This document shows positions 32,523 through 41,309 of a DNA stretch of 53,502 nucleotides, one piece after another. The notes beneath the pieces are model-generated. The model was not told where the DNA came from, searched no databases, and saw only the letters and a list, made by a program, of their open reading frames with translations. The translations under genes and the position numbers were made by a program. This stretch comes from a virus, in IMG/VR virus record IMGVR_UViG_3300029811_000124, positions 1-53,502 of that record. One strand, written 5' to 3'. The stretch's first letter is position 1; the number at the start of each line of letters is the position of its first letter.

Positions 32523-33356
32523 TTAAAATAGTACGTTTTTTTTACTATTTTTAATTTGTAATTTTTTTAACTGTTTTCTTTCTAACATTTTCATTGATTT
32601 TTCAAATGTTATCACTTTATCTTTTTCATAAATCTTTTTAAATCTTTCATGTAAATTTCTAAATGGAAGTTTTTCTATATCCCATTCTTTTTCAGGTAAA
32701 AAACTAATCTGCTCCTTTATTTTACTTTCAACTTCTTCCGGTAAACTTAATAAATTAATTATCAAAAATCTTCTTTTATAATCTTCTTCTGTTTCCACTT
32801 TACTTATAAGGTCATCCGATACCTCCTTCCTTATCTTACTCTCAATTATTTTATATGGATTTTTCGGTGGTTTTTTATAACATTTCTTTTTACTGTGAGG
32901 AGAATATATTTTAACATTTGGTAAAGCAAATAACTGTTCAAAATCTGCATCCACACTTAATATTACATTTTCATTATCTTTAAAATATCTACATCCATAC
33001 GCTATCACATCATCTGCCTCTAAACCCCAAATTTGTATAATATGGAATGGAGTATTTGAATCTAAGATATTAAGATAATCATTAAAACTATCATACATTT
33101 CCTTCCAAGGTATATCTTTTTGTGCCTCTCTTTTAGCTTTTCTAGTATTTTTATATTCTGGGTCTTTATCCTTTCTCCAACTTCTCCCAGTATCACAGGC
33201 TATTATTATTTTATCATCTTTATCTACACCTATTTTTCTTAAATCTCCAAGTATCATAGTAGTGCAAAGATATGTTGGAGGAGTTGTTTTCATATTTCTC
33301 CAGGCAAAAACTGATTTATGAAGATACATCCCAAAGTCAATCCAAATATATTTCAT
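32523..33356 (-). CDS. 5'-3' nuclease, FEN/RNase H (T4 rnh-like)
   Basis: PIN/FEN motifs: MKYIWIDFGMYLHKS (first Asp), IIIACDTGRSWRK, GLEADDVIAYG and SVDADFEQLFA. 277 residues. It would remove RNA primers during lagging-strand synthesis. ATG 33356 was preferred because the conserved strand begins there; the frame extends to 33380. Confidence 0.85.
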   Translation of the reverse strand: MKYIWIDFGMYLHKSVFAWRNMKTTPPTYLCTTMILGDLRKIGVDKDDKIIIACDTGRSWRKDKDPEYKNTRKAKREAQKDIPWKEMYDSFNDYLNILDSNTPFHIIQIWGLEADDVIAYGCRYFKDNENVILSVDADFEQLFALPNVKIYSPHSKKKCYKKPPKNPYKIIESKIRKEVSDDLISKVETEEDYKRRFLIINLLSLPEEVESKIKEQISFLPEKEWDIEKLPFRNLHERFKKIYEKDKVITFEKSMKMLERKQLKKLQIKNSKKNVLF

Positions 33357-33520
33357 TATCTCTTCATTTGCTCTAGACATTCTTCATGATAAATCTTCTT
33401 CTTTTTAATTTTATATTTATCAGTAATTAAAACAGCATCTTTACAGTAATAGCACCAACCTAGAATACTAACAACTTCAATCTTACCCAATTCTTCATTA
33501 TATACTTCAATTACTTTCAT
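33356..33520 (-). CDS. Small zinc-ribbon-like protein, 54 aa
   Basis: MKVIEVYNEELGKIEVVSIL then GWCYYCKDA and KIYHEECL, giving C-x2-C and H..C ligands. Overlaps the next gene upstream by 14 bases and the nuclease start. Function unknown. Confidence 0.6.
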   Translation of the reverse strand: MKVIEVYNEELGKIEVVSILGWCYYCKDAVLITDKYKIKKKKIYHEECLEQMKR

Positions 33521-34094
33521 TTTCTTTCATAATATTTTTATAGTTTTCACTTCCTTTGTCGCTTAAATTATAAGTATCTTTATCATGCTCTTTAACTTTA
33601 GAATAATAAGCAAACCATTCAATAAATGATAAACAGAATACTTGTGAAATGTGTGGTTCTAATACATCAATCCATTCTTTTTTAGACCACTCCTGTAATA
33701 TTGTTGATATTAAATTCATTCTATTTTTAACAACAACCAAATCTTCTTTAGATTTCTCATAATAATTCCAAACTATAGAAACAAACTTTGGAAAGTTTTC
33801 AGTTTTAATTTTTATATTAGTGTCTATTGGACTATCAACTCCTCTATCTTGTAAAAAATAACCTCGCTTCAACCATATTAGGTAGCAATAAGTTGAAATT
33901 TTGAGAAGATCTCTTTCCCTTTTTAAGTTAGAATATCTAAAAATATATTTGTCTAATGTCCCAAAGAGCCAGTTCTTCCCATGAGCGTCAAACAATATAT
34001 CAGTGCTTTCTCTTTTATCATCAAGAGCATATTTTTTTGCTCCATAGCTTAGTTGATCGAAAAGCAACCCGATAAATGTATCAAATTTTTTCAT
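33507..34094 (-). CDS. DUF3310/DUF5664-like protein, 195 aa
   Basis: The first 80 residues (LLFDQLSYGAKKYALDDKRE, LFGTLDKYIFRYSN, RDLLKISTYCYLIWLKRG) resemble phage nucleotide-pool proteins with an all-alpha NTP-pyrophosphatase-like core. The remainder is helical with no match. Assignment is tentative. AGGAGTATT site. Confidence 0.45.
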   Translation of the reverse strand: MKKFDTFIGLLFDQLSYGAKKYALDDKRESTDILFDAHGKNWLFGTLDKYIFRYSNLKRERDLLKISTYCYLIWLKRGYFLQDRGVDSPIDTNIKIKTENFPKFVSIVWNYYEKSKEDLVVVKNRMNLISTILQEWSKKEWIDVLEPHISQVFCLSFIEWFAYYSKVKEHDKDTYNLSDKGSENYKNIMKENESN

Positions 34095-34153
34095 AATACT
34101 CCTATTATTTTTAAATCTTTTTGCATTTTTTTCTTTTATATCTTCCTTTCATA

Positions 34154-34414
34154 TTATATTTTATCAGGAATATCAGAATTTTCTTGCTCGTTTAATTGTT
34201 CTCCTATTAAATATATATCCGACTTTATATCATCAATTAGTTCAGCAACCCCCTCAATAGATTCCTGACCATATATTATTGTATCTAATTCGTCTACTTC
34301 TTTTGACTCTAGAAAATTTTGTAAATCATTAGCTATTGTAAATAAAGTTGTTTCTAAAGCTGACATTTTTTTATGTATTCTTTCCAATCTAATATTTATC
34401 CAATTCTTTTTCAT
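34154..34414 (-). CDS. Helical protein, 86 aa
   Basis: Predicted helical throughout (IRLERIHKKMSALETTLF, VAELIDDIKSDIYLIGEQL). GGAGAAATAA site. No family recognised. Confidence 0.6.
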   Translation of the reverse strand: MKKNWINIRLERIHKKMSALETTLFTIANDLQNFLESKEVDELDTIIYGQESIEGVAELIDDIKSDIYLIGEQLNEQENSDIPDKI

Positions 34415-34426
34415 TTATTTCTCCCA

Positions 34427-35194
34427 TTAAAGTAGAGTTATATTTTTTATTTTATTATTATCAAAATCTTTTATTCTTTTTTTGGCTATAGAGAATGTTT
34501 TACTATCTTTTTCAATTCCAATAAAATTCCTATTTGACTCTTTACAAGCAATTGCTGTAGTTCCTGAGCCCATAAAAGGGTCTAGAATTAAATCTCCTTC
34601 TTTAGTAAATATTTTTATAATTCTCCTTGCTACTTGAATAGACATTACTGCAAAATTACCTTCACACGCAAACCTTTCTTTGTTAACAAATGAATTAGTA
34701 TGTTCAGTAAAACAAGTTGTAGCTGTACCTTTCCTATCAAATTCTATTTTATATCCTCTATTATTATTTATTTTATCAAATACCATTATAAATTCATAGT
34801 TATGCGTTAATACATTTTTACCAATTGCCGGGTTGGCAACTTTTTTATGCCATATTAAAACATCTTTAATATATTTTTCATAATCTCCCAATATTTTAAA
34901 TATTGTAGATTTAGTTTTAGATAAATACTGTATATTAAAAAATACTTGATTTTTTGTGACTCTTATTAACTCATTTATTATACACCTTAAAAACTTATCA
35001 TATTCTTCCTTTCTTAAATCATCAGCATATCCTTTATATACTTTTTTTGTCCGGCTTTTGTTATTTTCACTTTTGGGTCTTATAGAATTTTCCAAATTAT
35101 ATGGAGGACTGGTAAAAGAATAATCAACGCTATCATTATTAAATTTTTTCAACACAGAAAAACAATCTCCAAGATAAATACTGTTAATTTTCAT
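34427..35194 (-). CDS. DNA methyltransferase, beta class (N4-C or N6-A)
   Basis: Motif order IV then I: TSPPYN at residues 28-33 and, late, ILDPFMGSGTTAIACKESNRNFIGIE for SAM binding. This permuted order is the beta class. 255 residues. It probably protects phage DNA from host restriction. ATG 35194 overlaps the previous stop (ATGA). Confidence 0.88.
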   Translation of the reverse strand: MKINSIYLGDCFSVLKKFNNDSVDYSFTSPPYNLENSIRPKSENNKSRTKKVYKGYADDLRKEEYDKFLRCIINELIRVTKNQVFFNIQYLSKTKSTIFKILGDYEKYIKDVLIWHKKVANPAIGKNVLTHNYEFIMVFDKINNNRGYKIEFDRKGTATTCFTEHTNSFVNKERFACEGNFAVMSIQVARRIIKIFTKEGDLILDPFMGSGTTAIACKESNRNFIGIEKDSKTFSIAKKRIKDFDNNKIKNITLL

Positions 35195-35577
35195 TTTATT
35201 CCTAATTCCTTCTTCCAATATTTAATATTAATAACTTTATCAAGTATATTTTTCGATATTTCCAATTCTTTTTCAGACCATCCAAGTACATATTTTATCT
35301 TATTATATAACTTATTCTCTTTTTTCTCTTTTATTTTTATCTTACCCAAATATGGTGTTTTAGAATGTTTAATCCCCAAAAAGAGTAAAATATAAAAATG
35401 ATTTGGTTCCAATATAGTATGATATTCTTTAGAAACCAATTCTTTAAGATATTTAACATTATTCTCATCCCAGGAGAGCCATTTTAATAAAATTATATTT
35501 AATGGTCTATCTATATTGATATCCAATTTCCTTTTTTCATAGATAGATTTAATGATTTCAAAAAAATTAAATGCCAT
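35191..35577 (-). CDS. Putative clamp-loader small subunit (gp62-like)
   Basis: LNIILLKWLSWDENNVKYL followed by ILEPNHFYILLFLGIKHSK recalls T4-type gp62 (position of bound polymerase clamp loader subunit), and the gene lies directly downstream of the clamp-loader ATPase, as in T4 order. It is shorter than T4 gp62 (128 versus 187). The call rests on context and weak similarity. Confidence 0.45.
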   Translation of the reverse strand: MAFNFFEIIKSIYEKRKLDINIDRPLNIILLKWLSWDENNVKYLKELVSKEYHTILEPNHFYILLFLGIKHSKTPYLGKIKIKEKKENKLYNKIKYVLGWSEKELEISKNILDKVINIKYWKKELGIK

Positions 35578-35652
35578 ATTTACATATTAAATGTAGGAGA
35601 GAAAGAAATGTACAAAGAATTATATAAATATATACTTTCTCCCTCTCCCAAT

Positions 35653-36546
35653 CTATATTAATTTAGAAACTTCCAAGATATTGGCTAAAAATATTATTTC
35701 AAGCGAAACACCAATATTAGAAGATTTTTCAGTGTCTGCTAAAATGTTAGCTATCTTAGAAGCTCTATCTAAACCATATTCTTCCCAATTTACAAAAATA
35801 TACTCAAATAACCAATTATTAAAATCAAGTATATCCAATTCTCTATTGTAAACTAATTTTTTTAGAAAACTAAAATCTTCACTTTTTATTGAAAGTAATA
35901 TATGTTTATAATTTTCTATATTTGATTTCAATCCTAATTTTATTTCTTGAAGTTTCTTAACCATAGTACGAATATCAGGATAATATTTATTTATAAATTC
36001 TCTTATATCCATATTAAGAGATATTTTCTCTTTATCAATTATATATGATAGTTTTTTTTCTATATCTTCTTTAGGAGGGTTATTAAAATCCAATATAATA
36101 CATCTACTCTGTAATGGTTTAATTATTTTATTTATATCATTAATAGCAAATATGAAAAAACAATTGCCACTATATTCTTCCATTAGATTTCTTAAACTAT
36201 CTTGGGCAATTTTGGTGACAGAATCTCCTTCATCCATAAACACACATCTTTGAGAATTAGTTGAAGATAGAGAAGTTACAAAAGATTTAATTTTATCACG
36301 GATTGTATCTATACCTCGCTCTTCACTCGCATTTAACTCCAAGGAATCACATTTTAATTCTGATATTATAATCTTTGCTAGAGAGGTTTTTCCTGTTCCG
36401 GGGGTTTTGCTATGTAAAATTAGAGAAGGAAATATTGTTAAATTTAAAAGATTATATATTACCTCATCATCCTTTAAAATTATTTCCTCCAAAGTTGATG
36501 GCCTATAAAATTCCGTCCACACTAATCTTTCTAATTCTGTTTTCAT
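35653..36546 (-). CDS. Clamp-loader AAA+ ATPase (gp44/RFC small-subunit-like)
   Basis: RPSTLEEIILKDD opening typical of RFC/gp44, Walker A TPGTGKTS at 48-55, Walker B CVFMDEGDS (DEGD in place of DEAD), arginine-finger segment QSRCIILDF. 297 residues. Loads the clamp encoded just upstream. The 75-base gap downstream (35578-35652) holds only a weak GAGAAAG/CTTTCTC hairpin. Confidence 0.9.
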   Translation of the reverse strand: MKTELERLVWTEFYRPSTLEEIILKDDEVIYNLLNLTIFPSLILHSKTPGTGKTSLAKIIISELKCDSLELNASEERGIDTIRDKIKSFVTSLSSTNSQRCVFMDEGDSVTKIAQDSLRNLMEEYSGNCFFIFAINDINKIIKPLQSRCIILDFNNPPKEDIEKKLSYIIDKEKISLNMDIREFINKYYPDIRTMVKKLQEIKLGLKSNIENYKHILLSIKSEDFSFLKKLVYNRELDILDFNNWLFEYIFVNWEEYGLDRASKIANILADTEKSSNIGVSLEIIFLANILEVSKLI

Positions 36547-36547
36547 A

Positions 36548-37246
36548 TTATATCTTTCTCTGTATCAATATATCAAAAGTATAATCATCATTATCTATTT
36601 TTATAGATACAGGGGTATCATTGCCCAACTTTATTTCTATATCATCATCAATTAGCGACAATATATCCATAAAAACATTGGAAAGTTTGACTTTAAACTT
36701 ACTTAATACATCAACATCAATTATACCAATTAATTCGTTTTCATTCTTTTCAGATATAATAGCCAATTTTCCATTTTTATTTGTCAATATTATATCATAA
36801 GAACCTACTGTATTATAATAAGTTATCAATTCTTTTATTTGATTTTCTGTTAGTTTTATAGGGTTGGATGTATTTGAATTTAATATTTCATCAAATTTGT
36901 TATTATCCAAGCTGTTTTTAATATAGGTGGGATTTCTAAGTATGCAGGATATTGTTAATTTATCATCTTTAAGTATTAATTTATTATCTTTTTTGGATAG
37001 ATTAATATTTCCTTGAAAAGATTTGACACATTTCGTTAAAAATTGAACATCATCAATACCTATATCTCCAATATTATCAAATTCGCCTTTTAAATTGCCT
37101 CTTAAAGCTACAATTTTTGAACAATGACAAATAATTGCCTTTAGACTATTATTTCCAATATTAAATATAGCCTCTTTATTCTCAATGTTCTTCTTTAAAC
37201 CTAAGACTTTCAAGAACTTAGATAATTTATTTCTATCAATAACCAT
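36548..37246 (-). CDS. Sliding clamp (gp45/PCNA-like)
   Basis: 232 residues with repeated alpha/beta units; the pattern KLSKFLKVLGLKKNIENK, a mid linker and VFMDILSLIDDDIEIKLGNDTPVSIKI near the end matches gp45/PCNA clamps (the late G-x-x-xPxxIxI strand). Adjacent to its loader. It lacks the three-domain length of bacterial DnaN. Strong GGAGGAG ribosome site. Confidence 0.8.
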   Translation of the reverse strand: MVIDRNKLSKFLKVLGLKKNIENKEAIFNIGNNSLKAIICHCSKIVALRGNLKGEFDNIGDIGIDDVQFLTKCVKSFQGNINLSKKDNKLILKDDKLTISCILRNPTYIKNSLDNNKFDEILNSNTSNPIKLTENQIKELITYYNTVGSYDIILTNKNGKLAIISEKNENELIGIIDVDVLSKFKVKLSNVFMDILSLIDDDIEIKLGNDTPVSIKIDNDDYTFDILIQRKI

Positions 37247-37293
37247 TACTCCTCCTGAATTTTTTACTCTAATTTTTTTTTGATTACATATAT

Positions 37294-37321
37294 ATTATAT
37301 GCTAAACTAGTCGATTGTAAA
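37294..37321 (-). promoter_or_regulatory. Putative promoter for clamp operon
   Basis: TATAAT (37299-37294) with TTTACA (37321-37316) 16 bases upstream, inside the end of the sigma-like gene, reads toward the clamp gene 48 bases on. Confidence 0.45.
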
Positions 37322-37939
37322 GATATTTTTTAAGTTTTTTTTGAGGATTTTAAGGATATTCTTAAATTTGTGGGAAACTGTTTGGTGACTCATATTAAAC
37401 CCATCTTTTTTCAATTCCTCGGCTATTTTTCTATAGGATTTCTTCCCAATAAATATTCCATCTATTATTTTATTGTCTAAATCATTAAACAATTTTCTAA
37501 CATTCTCCCAATGAATTTGATCTTCCAACAGTTTTTCATATCCTGTAGAATTCCACAAAGAATTTGAAATCAAATCTTCAGAACAACCTGCTCCTTCTTC
37601 ATTCCCGCCATTATTTAATCTCTTTTTTCGCTCCGTTAGTGCTTTACCAAATAAATTTGACATTCTGTTTTTCAATTCTAAATTTAATATTTTCTTTAAA
37701 TATATTAAATCTTTAATATCTTTTTTCTGTTTTATTTTTTCAAATAGCCAAACATAGGCTTCACTGATACAATCCTCCATCTCATATCCTAAATACTTAT
37801 ACACATCTCTATTTTTTTTATAAAGATTTATTACTATTCCTTTGAAATTCACATTACTTTCGGTATTAGGTTTGAAAAATCCTAATTCTTTTTTTATCAA
37901 CTCATTGATACCCTCAGTAGTTGTCAAATCATACTTCAT
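37307..37939 (-). CDS. Sigma-factor-like protein
   Basis: Sigma-70-like pattern: YLGYEMEDCISEAYVWLFEKIK (region 2 core) and a C-terminal helix-turn-helix KSYRKIAEELKKDGFNMSHQTVSHKFKNIL (region 4). 210 residues. In T4 the late sigma gp55 needs the sliding clamp, whose gene is immediately downstream here; a late-transcription role is inferred. GGAGGTAGAGA site. Confidence 0.75.
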   Translation of the reverse strand: MKYDLTTTEGINELIKKELGFFKPNTESNVNFKGIVINLYKKNRDVYKYLGYEMEDCISEAYVWLFEKIKQKKDIKDLIYLKKILNLELKNRMSNLFGKALTERKKRLNNGGNEEGAGCSEDLISNSLWNSTGYEKLLEDQIHWENVRKLFNDLDNKIIDGIFIGKKSYRKIAEELKKDGFNMSHQTVSHKFKNILKILKKNLKNIFTID

Positions 37940-37951
37940 TCTCTACCTCCT

Positions 37952-38191
37952 TTATTCTTTTATTATTATTTTATTATTAGGATTTCCACTCCCAATTTTT
38001 TTCAACTTTAATTCGTCACCATATCCATAACATACACCATTTATATAACCTGGACATCCATAGTTTTCATTACAACAATAACACTTTTCAATTGGACAAC
38101 ATTTAATTTCTTTTATAACAAATCTTATTTTTCTCACAAAAGGAAGAGTTTCTACCATATCTCCAATCTTTAGTTTTTTTAGTTTCTTCAT
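37952..38191 (-). CDS. Small KOW-like protein with zinc site and shared tail (CPGYINGVCYG)
   Basis: Opens LKIGDMVETLPF, the first strand of a KOW/SH3-like barrel. Cysteine cluster CCPIEKCYCC then CPGYINGVCYG, probably a zinc site. It ends GSGNPNNKIIIKE, the tail shared by the family. Strong AAGGAAAAA site. First (downstream-most) member of the array. The role is unknown. Confidence 0.75.
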   Translation of the reverse strand: MKKLKKLKIGDMVETLPFVRKIRFVIKEIKCCPIEKCYCCNENYGCPGYINGVCYGYGDELKLKKIGSGNPNNKIIIKE

Positions 38192-38208
38192 TTTTTCCTT
38201 ATATATTT

Positions 38209-38466
38209 TTATACTTCTAATACTATATTGGAATTTATACTTTTCTCTCCAATCTTTGTTAAACTAAAACCTGGAGTATATCCAAAACACTTGCCATTTA
38301 TATGACCCGGACAAATACTTATATCATATCCATCTGTACATCTTTCATTATGAGCTAAACAATCACACTTTGTTGTTGACTGTATAAGAAATTTACATCC
38401 AATCTTGTTCAAATTATAGTGGTTTTTGTTAATCTCAACAAAATCTCCAATCTTAAATTTACTCAT
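38209..38466 (-). CDS. Small KOW-like protein with zinc site and divergent shared tail (CPGHINGKCFG)
   Basis: FKIGDFVEINKNHYN barrel opening, cysteines CDCLAHNERC and CPGHINGKCFG, and the most divergent tail, EKSINSNIVLEV. It keeps the hydrophobic run after a single Asn, suggesting relaxed or altered tail recognition. Eight-base overlap with the next gene. Confidence 0.7.
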   Translation of the reverse strand: MSKFKIGDFVEINKNHYNLNKIGCKFLIQSTTKCDCLAHNERCTDGYDISICPGHINGKCFGYTPGFSLTKIGEKSINSNIVLEV

Positions 38467-38701
38467 ATGTTTCTTTTACAATTATATTATTATTAGGGTT
38501 AGATATTCCAATTTTTTTCAAATGATAAACATTCCCCCTTCCAAAACACCTATCATTTACATAACCAGGACAAATATAACTTTTACCATAAGCACGTAAA
38601 CATTCTTCCCTATTTCTACAATCTGAAATTGTTTTTATAATAAATTTATATTTACTAACTCCAAAATTATCTATTACTACATCTCCCACTTTAAATTTCA
38701 C
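38459..38701 (-). CDS. Small KOW-like protein with zinc site and shared tail (CPGYVNDRCFG)
   Basis: I set the start at GTG 38701: GGAG lies eight bases upstream and the GTG overlaps the integrase stop (GTGA), giving the family opening MKFKVGDVVIDNF. CPGYVNDRCFG and the earlier CRNREEC make the zinc-like site. Tail: SNPNNNIIVKETYE, three to four residues longer than most. Confidence 0.7.
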   Translation of the reverse strand: MKFKVGDVVIDNFGVSKYKFIIKTISDCRNREECLRAYGKSYICPGYVNDRCFGRGNVYHLKKIGISNPNNNIIVKETYE

Positions 38702-39534
38702 TTTATTTTCTCCCAATATCTATCTTTAGCTTCATCTATTGTTACATCATAATATATTAAAGTTGATTGAATATTTTTATGCCCCAATAGTTTTTGAGCA
38801 ACTCTAATATTTAATCCTTTTCTAGCTAACAATCTCCCAAATCCGTGCCTCAAAATATGTAGAGTTAATCTTTTTCTGTTGGGAACAAAATCCTTTAAAT
38901 CATTTATTAAATATGCCAATTGTCCAATAGTTATATTAAAGGCGTTGGTTATTTCTGGATAAGTATTAAAATATAAATCAACATTTCTCTTTACTTTTTC
39001 AGTAAAAGGAACTTCTCTCTCCATTCTATTTTTAATCTTACCTTTAACATATACTGTTAATCTATCTAAATCAATATTCTCTCTTTTTAAATTAATAAAT
39101 TCTTGCTTTCTCAGTCCTGTAAAAAATAAAAAATATAATATTGCTCTCAACTTTATTGGGTCTATAAAATAACAAAAACTCATTCCCATAGATACTATTT
39201 CATCTAACTCTTCCTCTGTAATGTAGGAATGAATCTTTTTTGTTTCTTTCAACATTTTAATTTTATAGATATATTTTAATAATTCTTCATTACAGCTACC
39301 CTCTCTTATTAAAAATTTATAAAAACATCTTATAGCTTTGATATCATTATTTATAGTATTATTTTGCCATCCTTTGTTTTTTAAATATATAATATATTCC
39401 ATATAGTTTTCAAATGTCAAATTAATATAATCTATACCTTTCTCACCACAGAATTTTAAAAAACTTCTAATCTTAATATAATAGGTATAATGATAATCAA
39501 CTATTTTTAAATAGTCTTCAAATTTTTTTAACAT
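38698..39534 (-). CDS. Tyrosine recombinase (XerC/D-like integrase)
   Basis: Full catalytic set: R142 in FTGLRKQEF, K about 164-168, H226/R229/H230 in LHILRHGFGR, H252 in LLGHKNIQ and Y261/Y262 in TLIYYDV. An N-terminal SAM-like core-binding domain is present. 278 residues. It sits inside the paralog array; it could resolve phage genome multimers or act on repeats. No att site can be seen. Confidence 0.92.
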   Translation of the reverse strand: MLKKFEDYLKIVDYHYTYYIKIRSFLKFCGEKGIDYINLTFENYMEYIIYLKNKGWQNNTINNDIKAIRCFYKFLIREGSCNEELLKYIYKIKMLKETKKIHSYITEEELDEIVSMGMSFCYFIDPIKLRAILYFLFFTGLRKQEFINLKRENIDLDRLTVYVKGKIKNRMEREVPFTEKVKRNVDLYFNTYPEITNAFNITIGQLAYLINDLKDFVPNRKRLTLHILRHGFGRLLARKGLNIRVAQKLLGHKNIQSTLIYYDVTIDEAKDRYWEKIK

Positions 39535-39537
39535 AAT

Positions 39538-39810
39538 TTATAATGCCCTCACTACTATTTTATTATTGGGATTTGTTTCGCCAATTATTTTTAGATTGTT
39601 ATAAGTTTCACCTCCCCCCGGATATTCACACAATACCCAATAGTCGTTACATCCTCCACCATTAACTTTGTCTTCTTTTTTCACACAACAACCATTTAAA
39701 TGATTTCGTTTACAATTACCTTTTATACCATTTATACATTTCACTATTCCTTTTGAGGAGTAATTAAAAGATATATAATCTCCTACTTTTAAATCTCTTG
39801 TAGTTATCAT
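39538..39810 (-). CDS. Small KOW-like protein with shared tail (TNPNNKIVVRAL)
   Basis: LKVGDYISFNYSSKGIVKCI opens the barrel; CCVKKEDK and GGCNDYW may bind metal. The tail reads ETNPNNKIVVRAL: GTA GTG AGG codons preserve hydrophobic-hydrophobic-basic where other members have ATA ATT AAA, evidence for protein-level constraint. Confidence 0.75.
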   Translation of the reverse strand: MITTRDLKVGDYISFNYSSKGIVKCINGIKGNCKRNHLNGCCVKKEDKVNGGGCNDYWVLCEYPGGGETYNNLKIIGETNPNNKIVVRAL

Positions 39811-39820
39811 ATTATTCCTT

Positions 39821-40057
39821 TTATTCCTTAATTATTATATTGTTATTAGGATTTATAGAATCTATTTTATATATTATTCTTCTACCTTTATCATCAAATT
39901 CATTATAATTGGTATTTACAGAATTGTCAAAATGAATTTCATAAACTGTACCTTTGTTGGTCCCAAAAGAATTAAAAATAACTCCTTGAAAATCTCTAAG
40001 ATTTCTCTCTTTATCTTTATTAGTATTCCAAAAAACTCTATCTCCTACTTTCAACAT
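39821..40057 (-). CDS. Small KOW-like protein with shared tail (INPNNNIIIKE)
   Basis: LKVGDRVFWNTNKDKERN opening, FQGVIFNSFGTNKGTVYEI middle; no cysteines. Tail SINPNNNIIIKE. Behind TAGGGGAAT. Confidence 0.75.
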   Translation of the reverse strand: MLKVGDRVFWNTNKDKERNLRDFQGVIFNSFGTNKGTVYEIHFDNSVNTNYNEFDDKGRRIIYKIDSINPNNNIIIKE

Positions 40058-40076
40058 ATTCCCCTATTTTTCATAT

Positions 40077-40358
40077 TTACATCTTTATTATTATATTATT
40101 ATTCGGATTAGATATTCCAGTTAATTCCAAATCGCCTTCTATATAACCATTTGTTATCCTTTCATCCCATTCATCCCATTTAACTCTATATTTAAAAAGA
40201 CTGTCATTACGAACTTCAATAATTCTTCCTACTGTCTTACCACAGATACCTCCCCATAGTGGATTATATTTTGAATCAGAAAAACGTCCACTTATATATT
40301 TAACTTTATCTCCAATTTTAAAACATCTCTTTGAATCTTTCTCTAAAAAACTTGGCAT
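40077..40358 (-). CDS. Small KOW-like protein with shared tail (SNPNNNIIIKM)
   Basis: A 12-residue leader (MPSFLEKDSKRC) precedes FKIGDKVKYISG, so this member is longer at the N-terminus. VGRIIEVRNDSLFKYRVKW is a classic KOW hairpin. Tail ISNPNNNIIIKM. Its start overlaps the ATP-grasp C-terminus by 41 bases, so the two are probably co-translated. Confidence 0.75.
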   Translation of the reverse strand: MPSFLEKDSKRCFKIGDKVKYISGRFSDSKYNPLWGGICGKTVGRIIEVRNDSLFKYRVKWDEWDERITNGYIEGDLELTGISNPNNNIIIKM

Positions 40359-41040
40359 ATAACTTCCTCCTTCTTCTATTCAGTCTTGGTGCACTATTAA
40401 CTTCTAATATATAAAATTTTCTATCTAAACCTAACATAATATCTACCGCTCCAAAATCATAGTTTAGTGCTTTAATAGCTTCAATCCCTAATTTTTTGAG
40501 AGTTTCGTTATGTTCTCCATCATAATCCACTTGTCCCCATCCTCTATCTCTTGACCAAATATGAGGATGATTGGAACTATCTTCAAATTTAAACTTTGTA
40601 GAAATACCAATTACCTCGTCTCCACAAACATGAACTCTAAATTCAGTTTCTTTAGGTATGTATTCCACAAAATAATGTCTTTTATTCACCCTTTTTTTCC
40701 TTCTTAGCCAACTTACTCTATTTCTAATATAAATAGCCTCTTTCCCTTTACAATGAAAATATTTTCTTGCAATCACAGGATAGCTATATGTTCTACTTCT
40801 ATTCCAATCAATTAAAGAAACATTTGGAGCATTTAACCCAGCTTCTTTAAATTTTATGATTTGAGTATATTTATTATTAATAAGTTTAGCATTTAAATTG
40901 GCTTTATTTCTTACATCTGTTCTACCATAATTTACTAAAAAATTAACATCTTCCGGTATAACATATCCCCCTTCACAATCCTTTAAATGAAAAGCCAAAT
41001 TAACTGCTGTTTCTCCTTTTCTTGTTCCTACTATGTACAT
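40318..41040 (-). CDS. ATP-grasp ligase (phage COOH-NH2 ligase type)
   Basis: ATP-grasp landmarks: YPVIARKYFHCKG (lysine of the first ATP strand), HYFVEYIPKETEFRVHVCG (the E-x-R segment), FGAVDIMLG and FYILEVNSAPRL (metal Glu/Asn). 240 residues. Relatives such as RimK join an amine or amino acid to a carboxylate using ATP; RimK extends the C-terminus of ribosomal protein S6. Here the substrate is unknown. Surrounded by small proteins with a common C-terminal tail. GGAGGTATGA site. Confidence 0.85.
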   Translation of the reverse strand: MYIVGTRKGETAVNLAFHLKDCEGGYVIPEDVNFLVNYGRTDVRNKANLNAKLINNKYTQIIKFKEAGLNAPNVSLIDWNRSRTYSYPVIARKYFHCKGKEAIYIRNRVSWLRRKKRVNKRHYFVEYIPKETEFRVHVCGDEVIGISTKFKFEDSSNHPHIWSRDRGWGQVDYDGEHNETLKKLGIEAIKALNYDFGAVDIMLGLDRKFYILEVNSAPRLNRRRRKLYAKFFRERFKEMF

Positions 41041-41057
41041 TCATACCTCCCTTTTTT

Positions 41058-41309
41058 TTATAACTCTAATAGTATATCACTATTTGGATTACCTCTAAAT
41101 ATCTTTAACCAATTTCCTCCATCATTTGCCAATGCCCAAGTATTATTCCATCCTGAACCTCTTTGACCATCTTCTCTTTCTACAGAAAAATAGCCTCTCT
41201 CTTTATTTTTTCTTACCACTTTTCCTTTAACGTGAAGTTCGGAGAGAGATAAAAATACTATTTCATCTCCTACTTTTAATTTTCTAATTATATCTATTTC
41301 AGATCTCAC
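41058..41309 (-). CDS. Small KOW-like protein with shared tail variant (GNPNSDILLEL)
   Basis: GTG start with GGAGTTAGAAA; overlaps the RuvB-like stop. LKVGDEIVFLSLSELHVKGKVV is a KOW opening. Tail RGNPNSDILLEL, with Glu in place of Lys and Leu for Ile. Confidence 0.7.
   Translation of the reverse strand: MRSEIDIIRKLKVGDEIVFLSLSELHVKGKVVRKNKERGYFSVEREDGQRGSGWNNTWALANDGGNWLKIFRGNPNSDILLEL

Noticed and set aside
35578-35652. Terminator between clamp loader and gp62-like gene
   Set aside because: Only a 7-bp GAGAAAG/CTTTCTC pairing with a long loop; too weak to call.
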